Assembly (NCBI GenBank): GCA_037135095.1
Contig: JBAXKZ010000015.1
Location: forward strand, 1 to 32,676
Direction: 5' to 3'
From: CAIMZW01 sp037135095
Lineage (GTDB): Bacteria > Actinomycetota > Actinomycetes > Nanopelagicales > Nanopelagicaceae
DNA: 32,676 bases
In this document: one piece after another, positions 24,329 to 31,599 of the stretch
How the letters are laid out: each line of letters begins with the position of its first letter
Position numbering within the stretch: position 1 is the first letter of the stretch
Translations under genes and position numbers: made by a program
The notes under the pieces: model-generated
The model's database searches: none
The model's input: the letters and a program-made list of their open reading frames with translations, nothing else
Told to the model about the DNA's origin: nothing

Positions 24329-24838
24329 CTATTTAAGCTCGCAGTTTTCCCGACATGAACCACCCAAGCACGGAATTATCCTTGATGTGTGAAGTTGATA
24401 ATGAAAGGACTCGGGATGGATTTCCCGCAGCAACTCATCTTCAAATCTGGATTTAAAATTCAGGTCAATGACCAAGATCCCCGCCATGATCCAGGTGGCG
24501 CTCGAGTCGGCAAATCCCGCTAAGCCAATTCCAATTAGGATCACACCCAAATACATCGGGTGCCGAACATATTTGTAAATTCCAATTGCGATCAGCGGAG
24601 AGTCAACTTTAGGAATGGGCGAAATTCGCAGTGACGGGCGTAGTGAAATCCCAGCACTGGCGATCACGGCGCCACCCAAAACAATCAAGACCGCCTCGAG
24701 AACCAAATAATTATGACTTTTATTTGAGATGTTCATGAGCGCAGCAATACCAAGCAACCCCAACATCAAGAATTGAATGCCAACTAGGACTTTAGCGATT
24801 ACTTCTCTTCTTACTTCCGGAATCTTCGATATGTTCAC
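24329..24838 (-). CDS. Membrane methyltransferase of the isoprenylcysteine carboxyl methyltransferase (ICMT/PEMT)-like family
   Basis: A 169-residue membrane protein with four hydrophobic segments (about 14-35, 44-64, 83-110 broken, 112-126). The family signature is GIYKYVRHPMYLGVIL (86-101) followed by the C-terminal FEDELLREIHPES (132-144), the SAM-binding elements of ICMT/PEMT proteins. Bacterial members methylate unknown small molecules, lipids or thiols. The start is GTG at 24838, ten bases after the GNAT stop; no ribosome site. It is the last gene of the katG run. The short C-terminal CLGGSCRENC tail holds three cysteines. Confidence 0.8.
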   Translation of the reverse strand: MNISKIPEVRREVIAKVLVGIQFLMLGLLGIAALMNISNKSHNYLVLEAVLIVLGGAVIASAGISLRPSLRISPIPKVDSPLIAIGIYKYVRHPMYLGVILIGIGLAGFADSSATWIMAGILVIDLNFKSRFEDELLREIHPESFHYQLHTSRIIPCLGGSCRENCELK

Positions 24839-24848
24839 TTAAAGAACA

Positions 24849-25235
24849 TTACTTCGAATTGCGCACCATATGAACATAAAAGCGACCGGGCGATCGCTCG
24901 CTTGGCTGTAGTTCGCCGGCATAATCAAAACCCAGAGCTCGGTATGCGCCGATAGCCTCGGAATTATCCGCCCAAACACCCAGCCCTTGGCGCTCCCAAC
25001 CCTTGGCAATCGAATTTTTATCCAAATAATCAAAGAGCCTTCGAAATGCGCCCTTTCCTCGATACTTCGGATCGCTCCAGCAACCGCCTATCCAGCAATG
25101 AGTTAACAAATTCTCACTCTCTAACTTGCCACCAAAAGCATCCGGATTGGTAAATAACGCCCTCAACCTAATATCTCGCAGCCGTTTCCATTCACTTGCA
25201 TCGATTACCGAAACTTGAGCCAAATTATTACTCAT
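24849..25235 (-). CDS. GNAT-family acetyltransferase with apparent internal deletion
   Basis: 128 residues. The ends look like a normal GNAT: RLRDIRLRALFTNPDAFGGK (18-37) at the start, SDPKYRGKGAFRRLFDYL (motif A loop) and VWADNSEAIGAYRALGFDYA (motif B) at the end. The central strands that normally lie between AFG and motif A, some 40 residues, are missing; LESENLLTHCWIGGCW joins the two directly. Usual relatives are about 165-175 residues. It may be a decaying gene or a remodelled protein. The start codon overlaps the end of the DUF1801 gene by eight bases, implying translational coupling. Confidence 0.65.
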   Translation of the reverse strand: MSNNLAQVSVIDASEWKRLRDIRLRALFTNPDAFGGKLESENLLTHCWIGGCWSDPKYRGKGAFRRLFDYLDKNSIAKGWERQGLGVWADNSEAIGAYRALGFDYAGELQPSERSPGRFYVHMVRNSK

Positions 25236-25806
25236 TCAGCCCTTTGCCAGCGAGAATTCCAGGAGCACACTTTGCAATTCTGGCTTCTAGTGTCTTAACC
25301 TGTTTAGCGGTGGAGAAATGAAGAATGTATCCCCTCTGTCTGCCCGGCGTTAACTTTTTAAACGCAACCGTAAGTCCCGGAATTTTCTTAAATGCCACCG
25401 TAATCTCTTTCGAGATTACAAATTCAGCGGGCTTCTTGAACTCCACTTTTAGGCCGGCTTCTTCGATTCTAATTGCCTCAAGCAAGTACGACTTAATGGT
25501 TTTCTTTGCCTTCGAAATTTCGGCGACCGACTTAAATCTTAGTTGACGGCTGGATTGCACATTCGCAGTTTGCTGAATTAATAAGTTTTTCGCGTCCTTC
25601 ATCAGTGCGCCCTTGAAGAATAAGATCGCACAATATTCTTTGAAGCCATGGATCAAGAAGATATTGGCACCGTCCAAGGTGTAGCAAGGCTGACCCCACT
25701 TTAAATCTTCTGTCAGCCCAGTTTCCAAAGCAAGAGCACGAAGCAGTTCAAACTCATCGCGCCATTTGTTCTCCTTGCTCAGGAAGATATCAATTTTGCG
25801 GTTCAT
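25228..25806 (-). CDS. YdeI/DUF1801-type protein
   Basis: 192 residues. ATG at 25806 is preferred over a longer open frame because GGAG precedes it by eight bases and it begins five bases after the katG stop. The N-terminal two thirds match DUF1801 (YdhG/YdeI fold): WRDEFELLRALALETGLTED, LKWGQPCYTLDGANIFLIHG and CAILFFKGALMKD. The C-terminal part (about 125-192), with FKKLTPGRQRGYILHFSTAK, resembles the YdeI/OmpD-associated tail. Biochemical role unknown; sits between katG and a GNAT, so co-expression under oxidative stress is plausible. Confidence 0.85.
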   Translation of the reverse strand: MNRKIDIFLSKENKWRDEFELLRALALETGLTEDLKWGQPCYTLDGANIFLIHGFKEYCAILFFKGALMKDAKNLLIQQTANVQSSRQLRFKSVAEISKAKKTIKSYLLEAIRIEEAGLKVEFKKPAEFVISKEITVAFKKIPGLTVAFKKLTPGRQRGYILHFSTAKQVKTLEARIAKCAPGILAGKGLNE

Positions 25807-25811
25807 CTGAG

Positions 25812-27968
25812 CTACTCCAATCGATCGGCGTTCATTACCTTTGACCATGCGGCAATAAAGTCTTCGATGAACTTTAGTTTATTGTCATCTTGAGCGTAAA
25901 CCTCGACGTATGAACGCAGGATCGAGTTCGACCCAAAGACTAGATCAACTCGGGTGGCGATAAATTTTACCGCCCCAGTTTCTCGATCTCGCAGGTTGTA
26001 AAGGTTCTCCCCCGTTGGTTCCCAGACGTACTGCATATCAGTCAAGGTGGTAAAGAAGTCGGTACTCAATACACCAGTGCGATCAGAGAAGACGCCATGT
26101 TCTGTTCCGGCATAGTTAGTGCCGATAACGCGCATTCCACCCATCAGGACGGTCATTTCAGGAGCGGTAAGGCCCATGAGTTGAGTGCGATCAAGCAATA
26201 GTTCTTCGGGCTTGACCTGGTAATCCTGCTTTAACCAGTTTCGGAAGCCATCGTGAATTGGTTCCAAAGGTGCAAAAGAGGCAGCATCAGTATTTTCGGC
26301 CGTGGCATCGCCGCGACCTGCGATAAATGGAACTGAAACGTCGAATCCCGCCGCCCTTGCAGCCTTCTCGACGCCAATATTTCCGGCTAACACAATTACG
26401 TCGGCAAGGCTGGCGCCAGTCGCTTCGGAAATTGGAGTTAAGACCGATAGAACTCGAGCCAAGCGCTCCGGTTCGTTGCCCGCCCAGTCTTTTTGCGGTG
26501 CCAAACGGATTCGTGCGCCATTTGCACCTCCACGTAAGTCTGAGGAGCGGAAAGTTCTGGCGCTGTCCCAAGCCGTAGTAACCAAGTCCGAGATTGAAAG
26601 TCCTGATGCGACAATCTTGGATTTCAAATCTGCCACGTTGTAATCGGTACGACCAGCAGCGATTGGATCCTGCCAAATCAGATCTTCTTCTGGAACATCT
26701 GGACCTACATAGCGCGCTTTTGGACCAAGATCGCGGTGAGTTAGTTTGAACCAAGCTCGAGCAAAGACTTCGCTGAAATATGCTGGATCTTTGTGGAAGC
26801 GCTCTGAGATTTCGCGGTAAATCGGATCTTTGATCATGGCCATATCGGCATCAGTCATAATTGGGTTCAAACGGATCGATGGATCTTCAACGTCAACTGG
26901 CTTATCTTCTTCTTTAATATTGATTGGTTCCCACTGAGTGGCTCCAGCTGGGGACTTCTTTAGCTCCCAGTCATAGGTAAACAAGAGATGGAAGTAACCG
27001 TTATCCCAAACCGTTGGATTGGTGGTCCAAGCACCTTCGATGCCGCTTGAAACCGTATCGCGGCCGATCCCACGGGTTTCGTGATTCATCCAACCCAATC
27101 CGGCTTCTTCGACATCGGCGCCTTCCGGTGAAGGTCCAAGAATCTTGGCATCGCCATTTCCGTGAGCCTTGCCCACAGTGTGTCCGCCAGCAGTCAGCGC
27201 AACAGTCTCTTCATCATTCATCGCCATGCGAGCAAATGTTTCGCGAACCTGCAACGCGGTCTTCAACGGATCTGACTTTCCGTTTACGCCTTCTGGGTTT
27301 ACATAAATCAAACCCATCTGAACTGCGGCAAGCGGATTCTCCATCGTGGCCGGGTTAGCTAGATCGTCGTAGCGAGAGTCGCTAGGAGCAAGCCATTCTT
27401 TTTCCGCACCCCAATAAATATCAATCTCTGGATGCCAAATATCTTCGCGGCCAAATCCAAATCCGAAAGTTTTCAAGCCCATGGATTCATAAGCAATTGT
27501 TCCCGCAAGAACCAATAAATCCGCCCAACTGACCTTGTTGCCATACTTCTTCTTTATAGGCCAAAGCAGGCGACGAGCTTTATCTAGGTTTACATTGTCC
27601 GGCCAGGAATTCAGGGGGGCAAAACGTTGATTGCCAGTTCCGCCACCACCGCGGCCATCGGAGATGCGGTAGGTACCAGCCGCATGCCAAGACATTCGGA
27701 TCATTAAGCCGCCGTAATGTCCCCAGTCCGCCGGCCACCATGTTTGGCTATTGGTCATCAGGTCTCGGAGATCTTGCTTAAGCGCGGCAACGTCTAACTT
27801 CTTTAGCTCTTCGCGGTAGTTGAAATCTTTGCCAAGCGGATTAGTTTTTGTGTCGTGTTGATGCAGAATATCGAGGTTCAGGGTGTTTGGCCACCATTCG
27901 GTATTTGAAGAACCGACCGTCGCATTCGCTCCGTGAACAACTGGACACTTTCCTGAATTCTCAGCCAC
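25812..27968 (-). CDS. katG: Catalase-peroxidase
   Basis: Bifunctional haem enzyme that breaks down hydrogen peroxide and oxidises small donors. 718 residues, normal for KatG. Distal site Arg91, Trp94, His95 in IRMSWHAAGTYR; Tyr222 in MGLIYVNPEG and Met248 in TFARMAMND complete the Trp-Tyr-Met crosslink needed for catalase activity; proximal haem ligand His263 in GGHTVGKAHG. The C-terminal, haem-less duplicate domain is present (ITPSISEATG-like region and AGNIGVEKAARAAG). Start GTG at 27968 with AGGGGA six bases upstream. No furA-like repressor gene is adjacent; the upstream neighbour is the divergent TipAS gene. First gene of a run with DUF1801, GNAT and ICMT-like genes. Confidence 0.97.
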   Translation of the reverse strand: MAENSGKCPVVHGANATVGSSNTEWWPNTLNLDILHQHDTKTNPLGKDFNYREELKKLDVAALKQDLRDLMTNSQTWWPADWGHYGGLMIRMSWHAAGTYRISDGRGGGGTGNQRFAPLNSWPDNVNLDKARRLLWPIKKKYGNKVSWADLLVLAGTIAYESMGLKTFGFGFGREDIWHPEIDIYWGAEKEWLAPSDSRYDDLANPATMENPLAAVQMGLIYVNPEGVNGKSDPLKTALQVRETFARMAMNDEETVALTAGGHTVGKAHGNGDAKILGPSPEGADVEEAGLGWMNHETRGIGRDTVSSGIEGAWTTNPTVWDNGYFHLLFTYDWELKKSPAGATQWEPINIKEEDKPVDVEDPSIRLNPIMTDADMAMIKDPIYREISERFHKDPAYFSEVFARAWFKLTHRDLGPKARYVGPDVPEEDLIWQDPIAAGRTDYNVADLKSKIVASGLSISDLVTTAWDSARTFRSSDLRGGANGARIRLAPQKDWAGNEPERLARVLSVLTPISEATGASLADVIVLAGNIGVEKAARAAGFDVSVPFIAGRGDATAENTDAASFAPLEPIHDGFRNWLKQDYQVKPEELLLDRTQLMGLTAPEMTVLMGGMRVIGTNYAGTEHGVFSDRTGVLSTDFFTTLTDMQYVWEPTGENLYNLRDRETGAVKFIATRVDLVFGSNSILRSYVEVYAQDDNKLKFIEDFIAAWSKVMNADRLE

Positions 27969-28160
27969 TTTAATCCCCTATGTATTAGAAATCGATTGAA
28001 TCAGCCCCGAGCGGGTTATCTCGATATTTAACATCTGAATTCTCTCACGGTAGCGCAAATGTTGAATGACTGAAACTTGAATCCCCATCTCATAGGGCTA
28101 TTCGCACTCGCACTTTGGACATGGCGGCAATTCGGTCATATTTCCAGTATTTCGATTCGC

Positions 28161-28166
28161 TAACCT
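28161..28166 (+). promoter_or_regulatory. -10 box of the leaderless TipAS gene
   Basis: TAACCT, six bases (TGCCTA), ATG at 28173. Confidence 0.55.
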
Positions 28167-28172
28167 TGCCTA

Positions 28173-28538
28173 ATGAACGAGTTCGATGATGAAGTTCGTG
28201 AGCGGTGGGGAGATACTCCGGAGTTCGCGCAGTCTGCGCGGCGAACAGCGAAATACTCAAAGTCGGATTTTGCGGCTGCAAAGATCGACCAAGAAGCTGC
28301 AACAGAATTGTTTGTTTACGCCTTCGGGAATAGCCTGCCTATAAATTCCGAAAAGGCACAAGCTGCAGTGGTAGCCCACCGTGCCGCTATAACGAAATGG
28401 TTTTATGACTGCTCTGTGGAGATGCAAAAGCAATTGGCGGTGATGTACTTGGCCGATCCGCGATTTAAAGAATATTACGATGGCCGCGTTCGGGGACTTT
28501 CAAAATACGTCCACGATGCCATCCTGGCTCAGCCTTAG
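28173..28538 (+). CDS. Free-standing TipAS antibiotic-recognition domain protein
   Basis: A 121-residue all-helical protein matching the C-terminal TipAS domain of MerR-type TipA regulators: ERWGDTPEFAQSARRTAKYS (10-29), AVVAHRAAITKWFYDCSVEM (65-84), VMYLADPRFKEYYD (90-103), GLSKYVHDAI. In TipA this domain binds thiopeptide antibiotics. Here the DNA-binding N-terminal part is missing, and none is encoded in the 200 bases upstream. A free domain could titrate a ligand, as the alternative short TipAS product does in streptomycetes. Leaderless start. Divergent from katG. Confidence 0.85.
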   Translation: MNEFDDEVRERWGDTPEFAQSARRTAKYSKSDFAAAKIDQEAATELFVYAFGNSLPINSEKAQAAVVAHRAAITKWFYDCSVEMQKQLAVMYLADPRFKEYYDGRVRGLSKYVHDAILAQP

Positions 28539-28594
28539 TTGCCAATTTCGCCAAAATATCCGCCCTACTCTGGCTTGTAATTAGCAGTTTTGGG

Positions 28595-28600
28595 TAACAT
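28595..28600 (+). promoter_or_regulatory. -10 box of the leaderless DUF1761 gene
   Basis: TAACAT, six bases (TTCGGC), ATG at 28607. Confidence 0.6.
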
Positions 28601-28606
28601 TTCGGC

Positions 28607-29032
28607 ATGACATTTTCCGGGCTAAATCTTTGGGGTGTATTACTCGCCTTCGTCGTTTCCTTCATAAGCGGTGCCATCTGGTTTGGCCCTAAGACTTTTT
28701 ATCCTGTCTGGATGAAAGCACGCGGCAATACTTCAGGCCAATTGGGCGCAGACCATAAGCCTGCTGTCCTCTTTGGCGGCACTGCCGTTGCTCTTGCAAT
28801 CCAAACGCTAACCGTAGGGTTGATCGTAAATTCGCTTCAAAAGCACCTTCCCAATTTTGGAATTGTCGATGGAGCTGGAGTGGGATTTGCTTTGGGAGTT
28901 GGTATTGCAATGTGTGCCTCATTATCTCACCGGCTATTTGCTGGCGAGAATTTTAAAGTTTGGATAATCGAAACGGCGAATGATGCGATTAACTTAACGA
29001 TCGCCGGCGCTATCATCGCCTTTCTGAACTAG
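28607..29032 (+). CDS. DUF1761 membrane protein
   Basis: A 141-residue protein with four hydrophobic helices (about 8-28, 55-76, 84-104 and 118-140). The opening NLWGVLLAFVVSFISGAIWF and the following FYPVWMKARG match the DUF1761 pattern of small inner-membrane proteins. No function is known. Leaderless start. Its TAG stop directly abuts the stop of the converging YCII gene. Located among small stress-type proteins. Confidence 0.8.
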   Translation: MTFSGLNLWGVLLAFVVSFISGAIWFGPKTFYPVWMKARGNTSGQLGADHKPAVLFGGTAVALAIQTLTVGLIVNSLQKHLPNFGIVDGAGVGFALGVGIAMCASLSHRLFAGENFKVWIIETANDAINLTIAGAIIAFLN

Positions 29033-29362
29033 TTAGCCGAGCAGAGGTCTTAGCTCCACTTTTCGATTACAACTCTTTGAACCTTCGGCCGCCAGTACAA
29101 GCGCTGTCTCTAAATCTTCGGCATCGATAATCCAAAAGCCACTGAAGAATTCTTTGGATTCGATAAACGGGCCACTCTGCAAAATATTCACCCCACCACG
29201 GTTGTCTAAAACCGTTGCGGTTGCCGGGGCGTCCAGCCCGCCGGCGAAAATTCTCTGACCAGCCGCCACAATTTTGTCGTTGAAATCATCGATTGCTTTC
29301 CGCTCTTCTGGCGAATGAGGCGATCGAGTTTTGTCATCTATTACCGATACCAGAAATTTCAT
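29033..29362 (-). CDS. YCII/DGPF-family protein
   Basis: A 109-residue small cytoplasmic protein of the YciI-like ferredoxin-fold family: MKFLVSVIDD at the N-terminus, a central QSGPFIESKEFFSGFWIIDA where the DGPF/GPF motif and the following strand lie, and LRPLLG at the end (a variant of the usual E(V/L)RP). These proteins are often found with ECF sigma factors in actinobacteria, but none is in this window. The ATG overlaps the stop of the DUF4260 gene as ATGA, so the two are translationally coupled. Confidence 0.85.
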   Translation of the reverse strand: MKFLVSVIDDKTRSPHSPEERKAIDDFNDKIVAAGQRIFAGGLDAPATATVLDNRGGVNILQSGPFIESKEFFSGFWIIDAEDLETALVLAAEGSKSCNRKVELRPLLG

Positions 29363-29742
29363 CTAACCCGATCTCTCTTGTTTAAGTCTCCCAAGTGCGT
29401 GTGCTTAAAACTCGAGTCGTACTTTAAGCCATACCCCAGGAGGCGATCCCAACCGATATGTCCCAGCCATATGACCCCAATCGCGATCGCCAATTTATTC
29501 TCTGCCTGCCATGACAGCAAAATCATCAAGGCTGGAGCAAAGTAACTGTGCCCCAGATTGTAGAAAAAGGCACCGAGCTTGGTGTTCGCCAAGTATCCCA
29601 GCATAAAAATGTCGGGTACAAGGAGAAGTACCGGGTAGAGCCACCACTTCTGATGCTGACCAGCGAATAACATAATGGTGGCAATCAAAAGAACTAGGCC
29701 CTCTATGCGCAGCCATAACTTCGGTTTTCCAGTGACAAACAT
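29359..29742 (-). CDS. DUF4260 membrane protein
   Basis: A 127-residue protein with about four hydrophobic helices. The pattern LLVPDIFMLGYLANTKLGAF (39-58), YNLGHSY, WLGHIGWDRLLGYGLKY (90-107) and the closing THLGDLNK is characteristic of DUF4260, a family of small integral membrane proteins without assigned function. Conserved Asp, His and Arg in the membrane segments suggest a polar site. Good ribosome site GAGGAGC before ATG. First of a two-gene unit with the YCII gene. Confidence 0.85.
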   Translation of the reverse strand: MFVTGKPKLWLRIEGLVLLIATIMLFAGQHQKWWLYPVLLLVPDIFMLGYLANTKLGAFFYNLGHSYFAPALMILLSWQAENKLAIAIGVIWLGHIGWDRLLGYGLKYDSSFKHTHLGDLNKRDRVR

Positions 29743-29836
29743 TGCAGCTCCTCGCCTGTTTCAAAGGAACAAAAATACTGCCAACTTCAACGGGTTTCTA
29801 GATCTAGCGCGGGCGTCGCAGGAAAAATTCCATCCT

Positions 29837-29973
29837 TTATTGGTTTAAATACTTGATTGCCGCCAGAACTCTTCTGTGGCTTGTCTCTTCATTTACGAGT
29901 CCGAGCTTGTTCATAATATTCGAGATGTGTTTTCGACCGATCCTTCAGTAATGAAAATCGTTGAAGCGATTCC
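29837..29973 (-). pseudogene. Frameshifted C-terminal remnant of a NarL/LuxR-type regulator
   Basis: Reading the minus strand from 29973: GIASTIFITEGSVE, then a shift of frame, then ISNIMNKLGLVNEETSHRR and VLAAIKYLNQ, stop at 29837-29839. Together these give the second half of a LuxR HTH with the usual tail of NarL-type regulators. At the break the DNA reads GAAAACACATC where GAAAAACACATC would restore VEKHIS, so a single A is missing from a run. Nothing upstream encodes the receiver or the first HTH helix; the fragment starts at the stop codon of the isochorismatase gene. It is a relic of a deleted third regulator, of a different subgroup from the pair at 22242-23849. Confidence 0.8.
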
Positions 29974-30524
29974 TAGAACTGAACTTTCTCAGCAACTACG
30001 ACATCCACTCGACTATCGGGCAGGTCATAGTCAGAACACGCGCGGTTGAGTTCGGCAATAATCATTTCGGCGGGAATCTGCACGCCGTTCCACGACTCAT
30101 CCATTGTCGTATGACCATCTTCAACCAGGGTGATATCCAACCCGCGTTCAATTGCCGCATGTACGGTGTGCCGAACGCAGTAATTACTTTGAGCCCCGGT
30201 GACTACTAAGTGATCGACTTTGAGCTCTTCTAGCACATCCTCAAGTTCGGTCTCTTCAAATGAACTGCGCCAAAGTTTATGAATAATGCGTTCGCCTTTT
30301 AAAGGTTTCAACTCCGGAACAATTTGCCAATATTCACCATCGATCGGCATATCATCTTCCGAATGTTGCACCCATAAAACATCCACTTTGGCCGCACGTG
30401 CCCGTTCGACAAGTGTTGCAATTCGAGCAACAGTGGCATCCCTTTTCCAGGCGTAATCGACGACACCATTTTGGACATCGATAACAATTAGGGCTTGCTT
30501 ATCCCGATCATCGTATGCGCTCAT
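29973..30524 (-). CDS. Isochorismatase-like cysteine hydrolase
   Basis: A 183-residue cytoplasmic hydrolase of the isochorismatase/nicotinamidase family. Catalytic triad visible: Asp16 in LIVIDVQNG, Lys83 in IHKLWRSSFE, Cys116 in GAQSNYCVRHT with the preceding cis-peptide region VVTGAQ. Histidines near the N-terminal pocket (WVQHSEDD) are typical. The substrate cannot be read; amide or vinyl-ether hydrolysis is the family chemistry. GAAGGAAG lies just before the ATG. Its stop coincides with the start of the LuxR remnant, so a deletion joined the two. Confidence 0.9.
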   Translation of the reverse strand: MSAYDDRDKQALIVIDVQNGVVDYAWKRDATVARIATLVERARAAKVDVLWVQHSEDDMPIDGEYWQIVPELKPLKGERIIHKLWRSSFEETELEDVLEELKVDHLVVTGAQSNYCVRHTVHAAIERGLDITLVEDGHTTMDESWNGVQIPAEMIIAELNRACSDYDLPDSRVDVVVAEKVQF

Positions 30525-30575
30525 AATCTTCCTTCATTCTGTTTTTGCACGTGCAGCAGTTAGGCCGAATTCTAA

Positions 30576-31073
30576 CTACCGAATCCAATAGCGACGTTTC
30601 AAACTTCCTTCGAACTCAACGCGATTCTCCAAAACTCCGCCTTGGGACTCAATCACTTTATACGAACCAACGTTGTCGTCATCGCAAGTAACCAGGACCT
30701 CGGTAACCCCAAGTTCAGATATGAGTTCCAGAGACTGTCTCAGGATTTCAGTTGCAAATCCTCTGCGGCGAAAGGTTGGTCGAACTCCATAACCGATGTG
30801 ACCGCCAACGTTGAATAGAAAATCGTTTAGTGCATGGCGGATCGAAGATCTACCGATTAACTGGCCATCGTGTTCAGCGATTAAAAAGGTGGCAGGCACT
30901 TTCCCAAGTGGGAGGTTTCTGCCCAGTCTTTGGTCGTCCAAGATTTCCAGGTATTCGCTCCAAGGCATATCAGGCTCATAGTTGAGCAAAAAACCCCAAT
31001 CTTCCAGAGCGAGTTCCTGATCTCCAGCAAGCGCTTCTGCCTCATCGGACATGTTGAGCGGTCGTAAAATCAT
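30576..31073 (-). CDS. GNAT-family acetyltransferase (RimJ/RimL-like)
   Basis: 165 residues. The open frame extends upstream into the DinB gene, but ATG at 31073 begins the family-typical MILRPLNMSDEAEAL and is eleven bases after the DinB stop, so it is taken as the start. Motif A is HIGYGVRPTFRRRGFATEIL, motif B VTCDDDNVGSYKVIESQGG, and the end ...EGSLKRRYWIR fits the YjaB/RimJ-like class acting on free or N-terminal amines. Substrate unknown. No clear ribosome site; read-through from the DinB gene is likely. Confidence 0.87.
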   Translation of the reverse strand: MILRPLNMSDEAEALAGDQELALEDWGFLLNYEPDMPWSEYLEILDDQRLGRNLPLGKVPATFLIAEHDGQLIGRSSIRHALNDFLFNVGGHIGYGVRPTFRRRGFATEILRQSLELISELGVTEVLVTCDDDNVGSYKVIESQGGVLENRVEFEGSLKRRYWIR

Positions 31074-31084
31074 GTTTTCAAAAC

Positions 31085-31576
31085 TTATTCGCCGGCACCA
31101 TCGGTGTAAGCCCAAAGATCAAAATCATCCAAATTTATCGAAGTGAATCCGCGAGATTCTAGCGCCGCTACCAGCTGCGCCCGATGCTCGGTGGCATGAT
31201 GAACTGATTGTGAAAGAATCGTGGAGCGAGCCCGCACCAGTGTCTTGCCATCTACTTCCCTCGTTATCAACGCTTCTGGAACCTTGCTTGCCCGAAGCAA
31301 TCGATCATCGAAAACTGAAGCCATTCGAGCGAACTCAACCATTTCGCTTGCCGATTTAGGTTGAACAAACTCCATGTGCATTTCGCCGGTTAGCCGAAAT
31401 CCATACCAATCAGCCGAGGAGAGAATGTGTCGGATTATTTCCGCAACGGTCCATTCTGGATTTACCAGATATGCCTGAAATGCATCATCTGGTAGCTCAC
31501 CAAGCTTGTGAATGATTTGTTGGTTGGCCCAGCCCATATGTTTGATCAGTTTTTCAATTCCAATTTCGGCGCTCAT
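31085..31576 (-). CDS. DinB-family putative metalloenzyme (first of two)
   Basis: A 163-residue four-helix-bundle protein of the DinB/YfiT superfamily. Metal-binding triad His50 (EIIRHIL), His127 and His131 (SVHHATEHRAQ). Members include thiol-dependent transferases using mycothiol or bacillithiol; an actinobacterium would use mycothiol, but that is inference. Leaderless start with TACCCT six bases upstream, in a 23-base spacer shared with the AHSA1 gene. It is a paralogue of the protein at 32086, most clearly in the C-terminal INLDDFDLWAY. Confidence 0.87.
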   Translation of the reverse strand: MSAEIGIEKLIKHMGWANQQIIHKLGELPDDAFQAYLVNPEWTVAEIIRHILSSADWYGFRLTGEMHMEFVQPKSASEMVEFARMASVFDDRLLRASKVPEALITREVDGKTLVRARSTILSQSVHHATEHRAQLVAALESRGFTSINLDDFDLWAYTDGAGE

Positions 31577-31582
31577 TGGAAA

Positions 31583-31588
31583 AGGGTA
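31583..31588 (-). promoter_or_regulatory. -10 box of DinB, overlapping the opposite -10
   Basis: Minus-strand TACCCT, six bases (TTTCCA), ATG at 31576. It shares bases 31587-31588 (TA on both strands) with the plus-strand box. Confidence 0.6.
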
Positions 31589-31592
31589 CTAT
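31587..31592 (+). promoter_or_regulatory. -10 box of AHSA1, overlapping the opposite -10
   Basis: TACTAT, seven bases (TTTGGGC), ATG at 31600. This decides the AHSA1 start against the upstream in-frame TTG at 31576. Confidence 0.6.
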
Positions 31593-31599
31593 TTTGGGC

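Noticed and set aside
27969..28172. furA-type repressor gene or clear Fur/OxyR box upstream of katG
   Set aside because: The 204-base spacer has no coding frame for a Fur protein and no convincing dyad; only a TAATAC-like -10 is visible.
29743..29836. Further gene or receiver-domain remnant between DUF4260 and the LuxR relic
   Set aside because: No frame with regulator-like sequence could be read on either strand.
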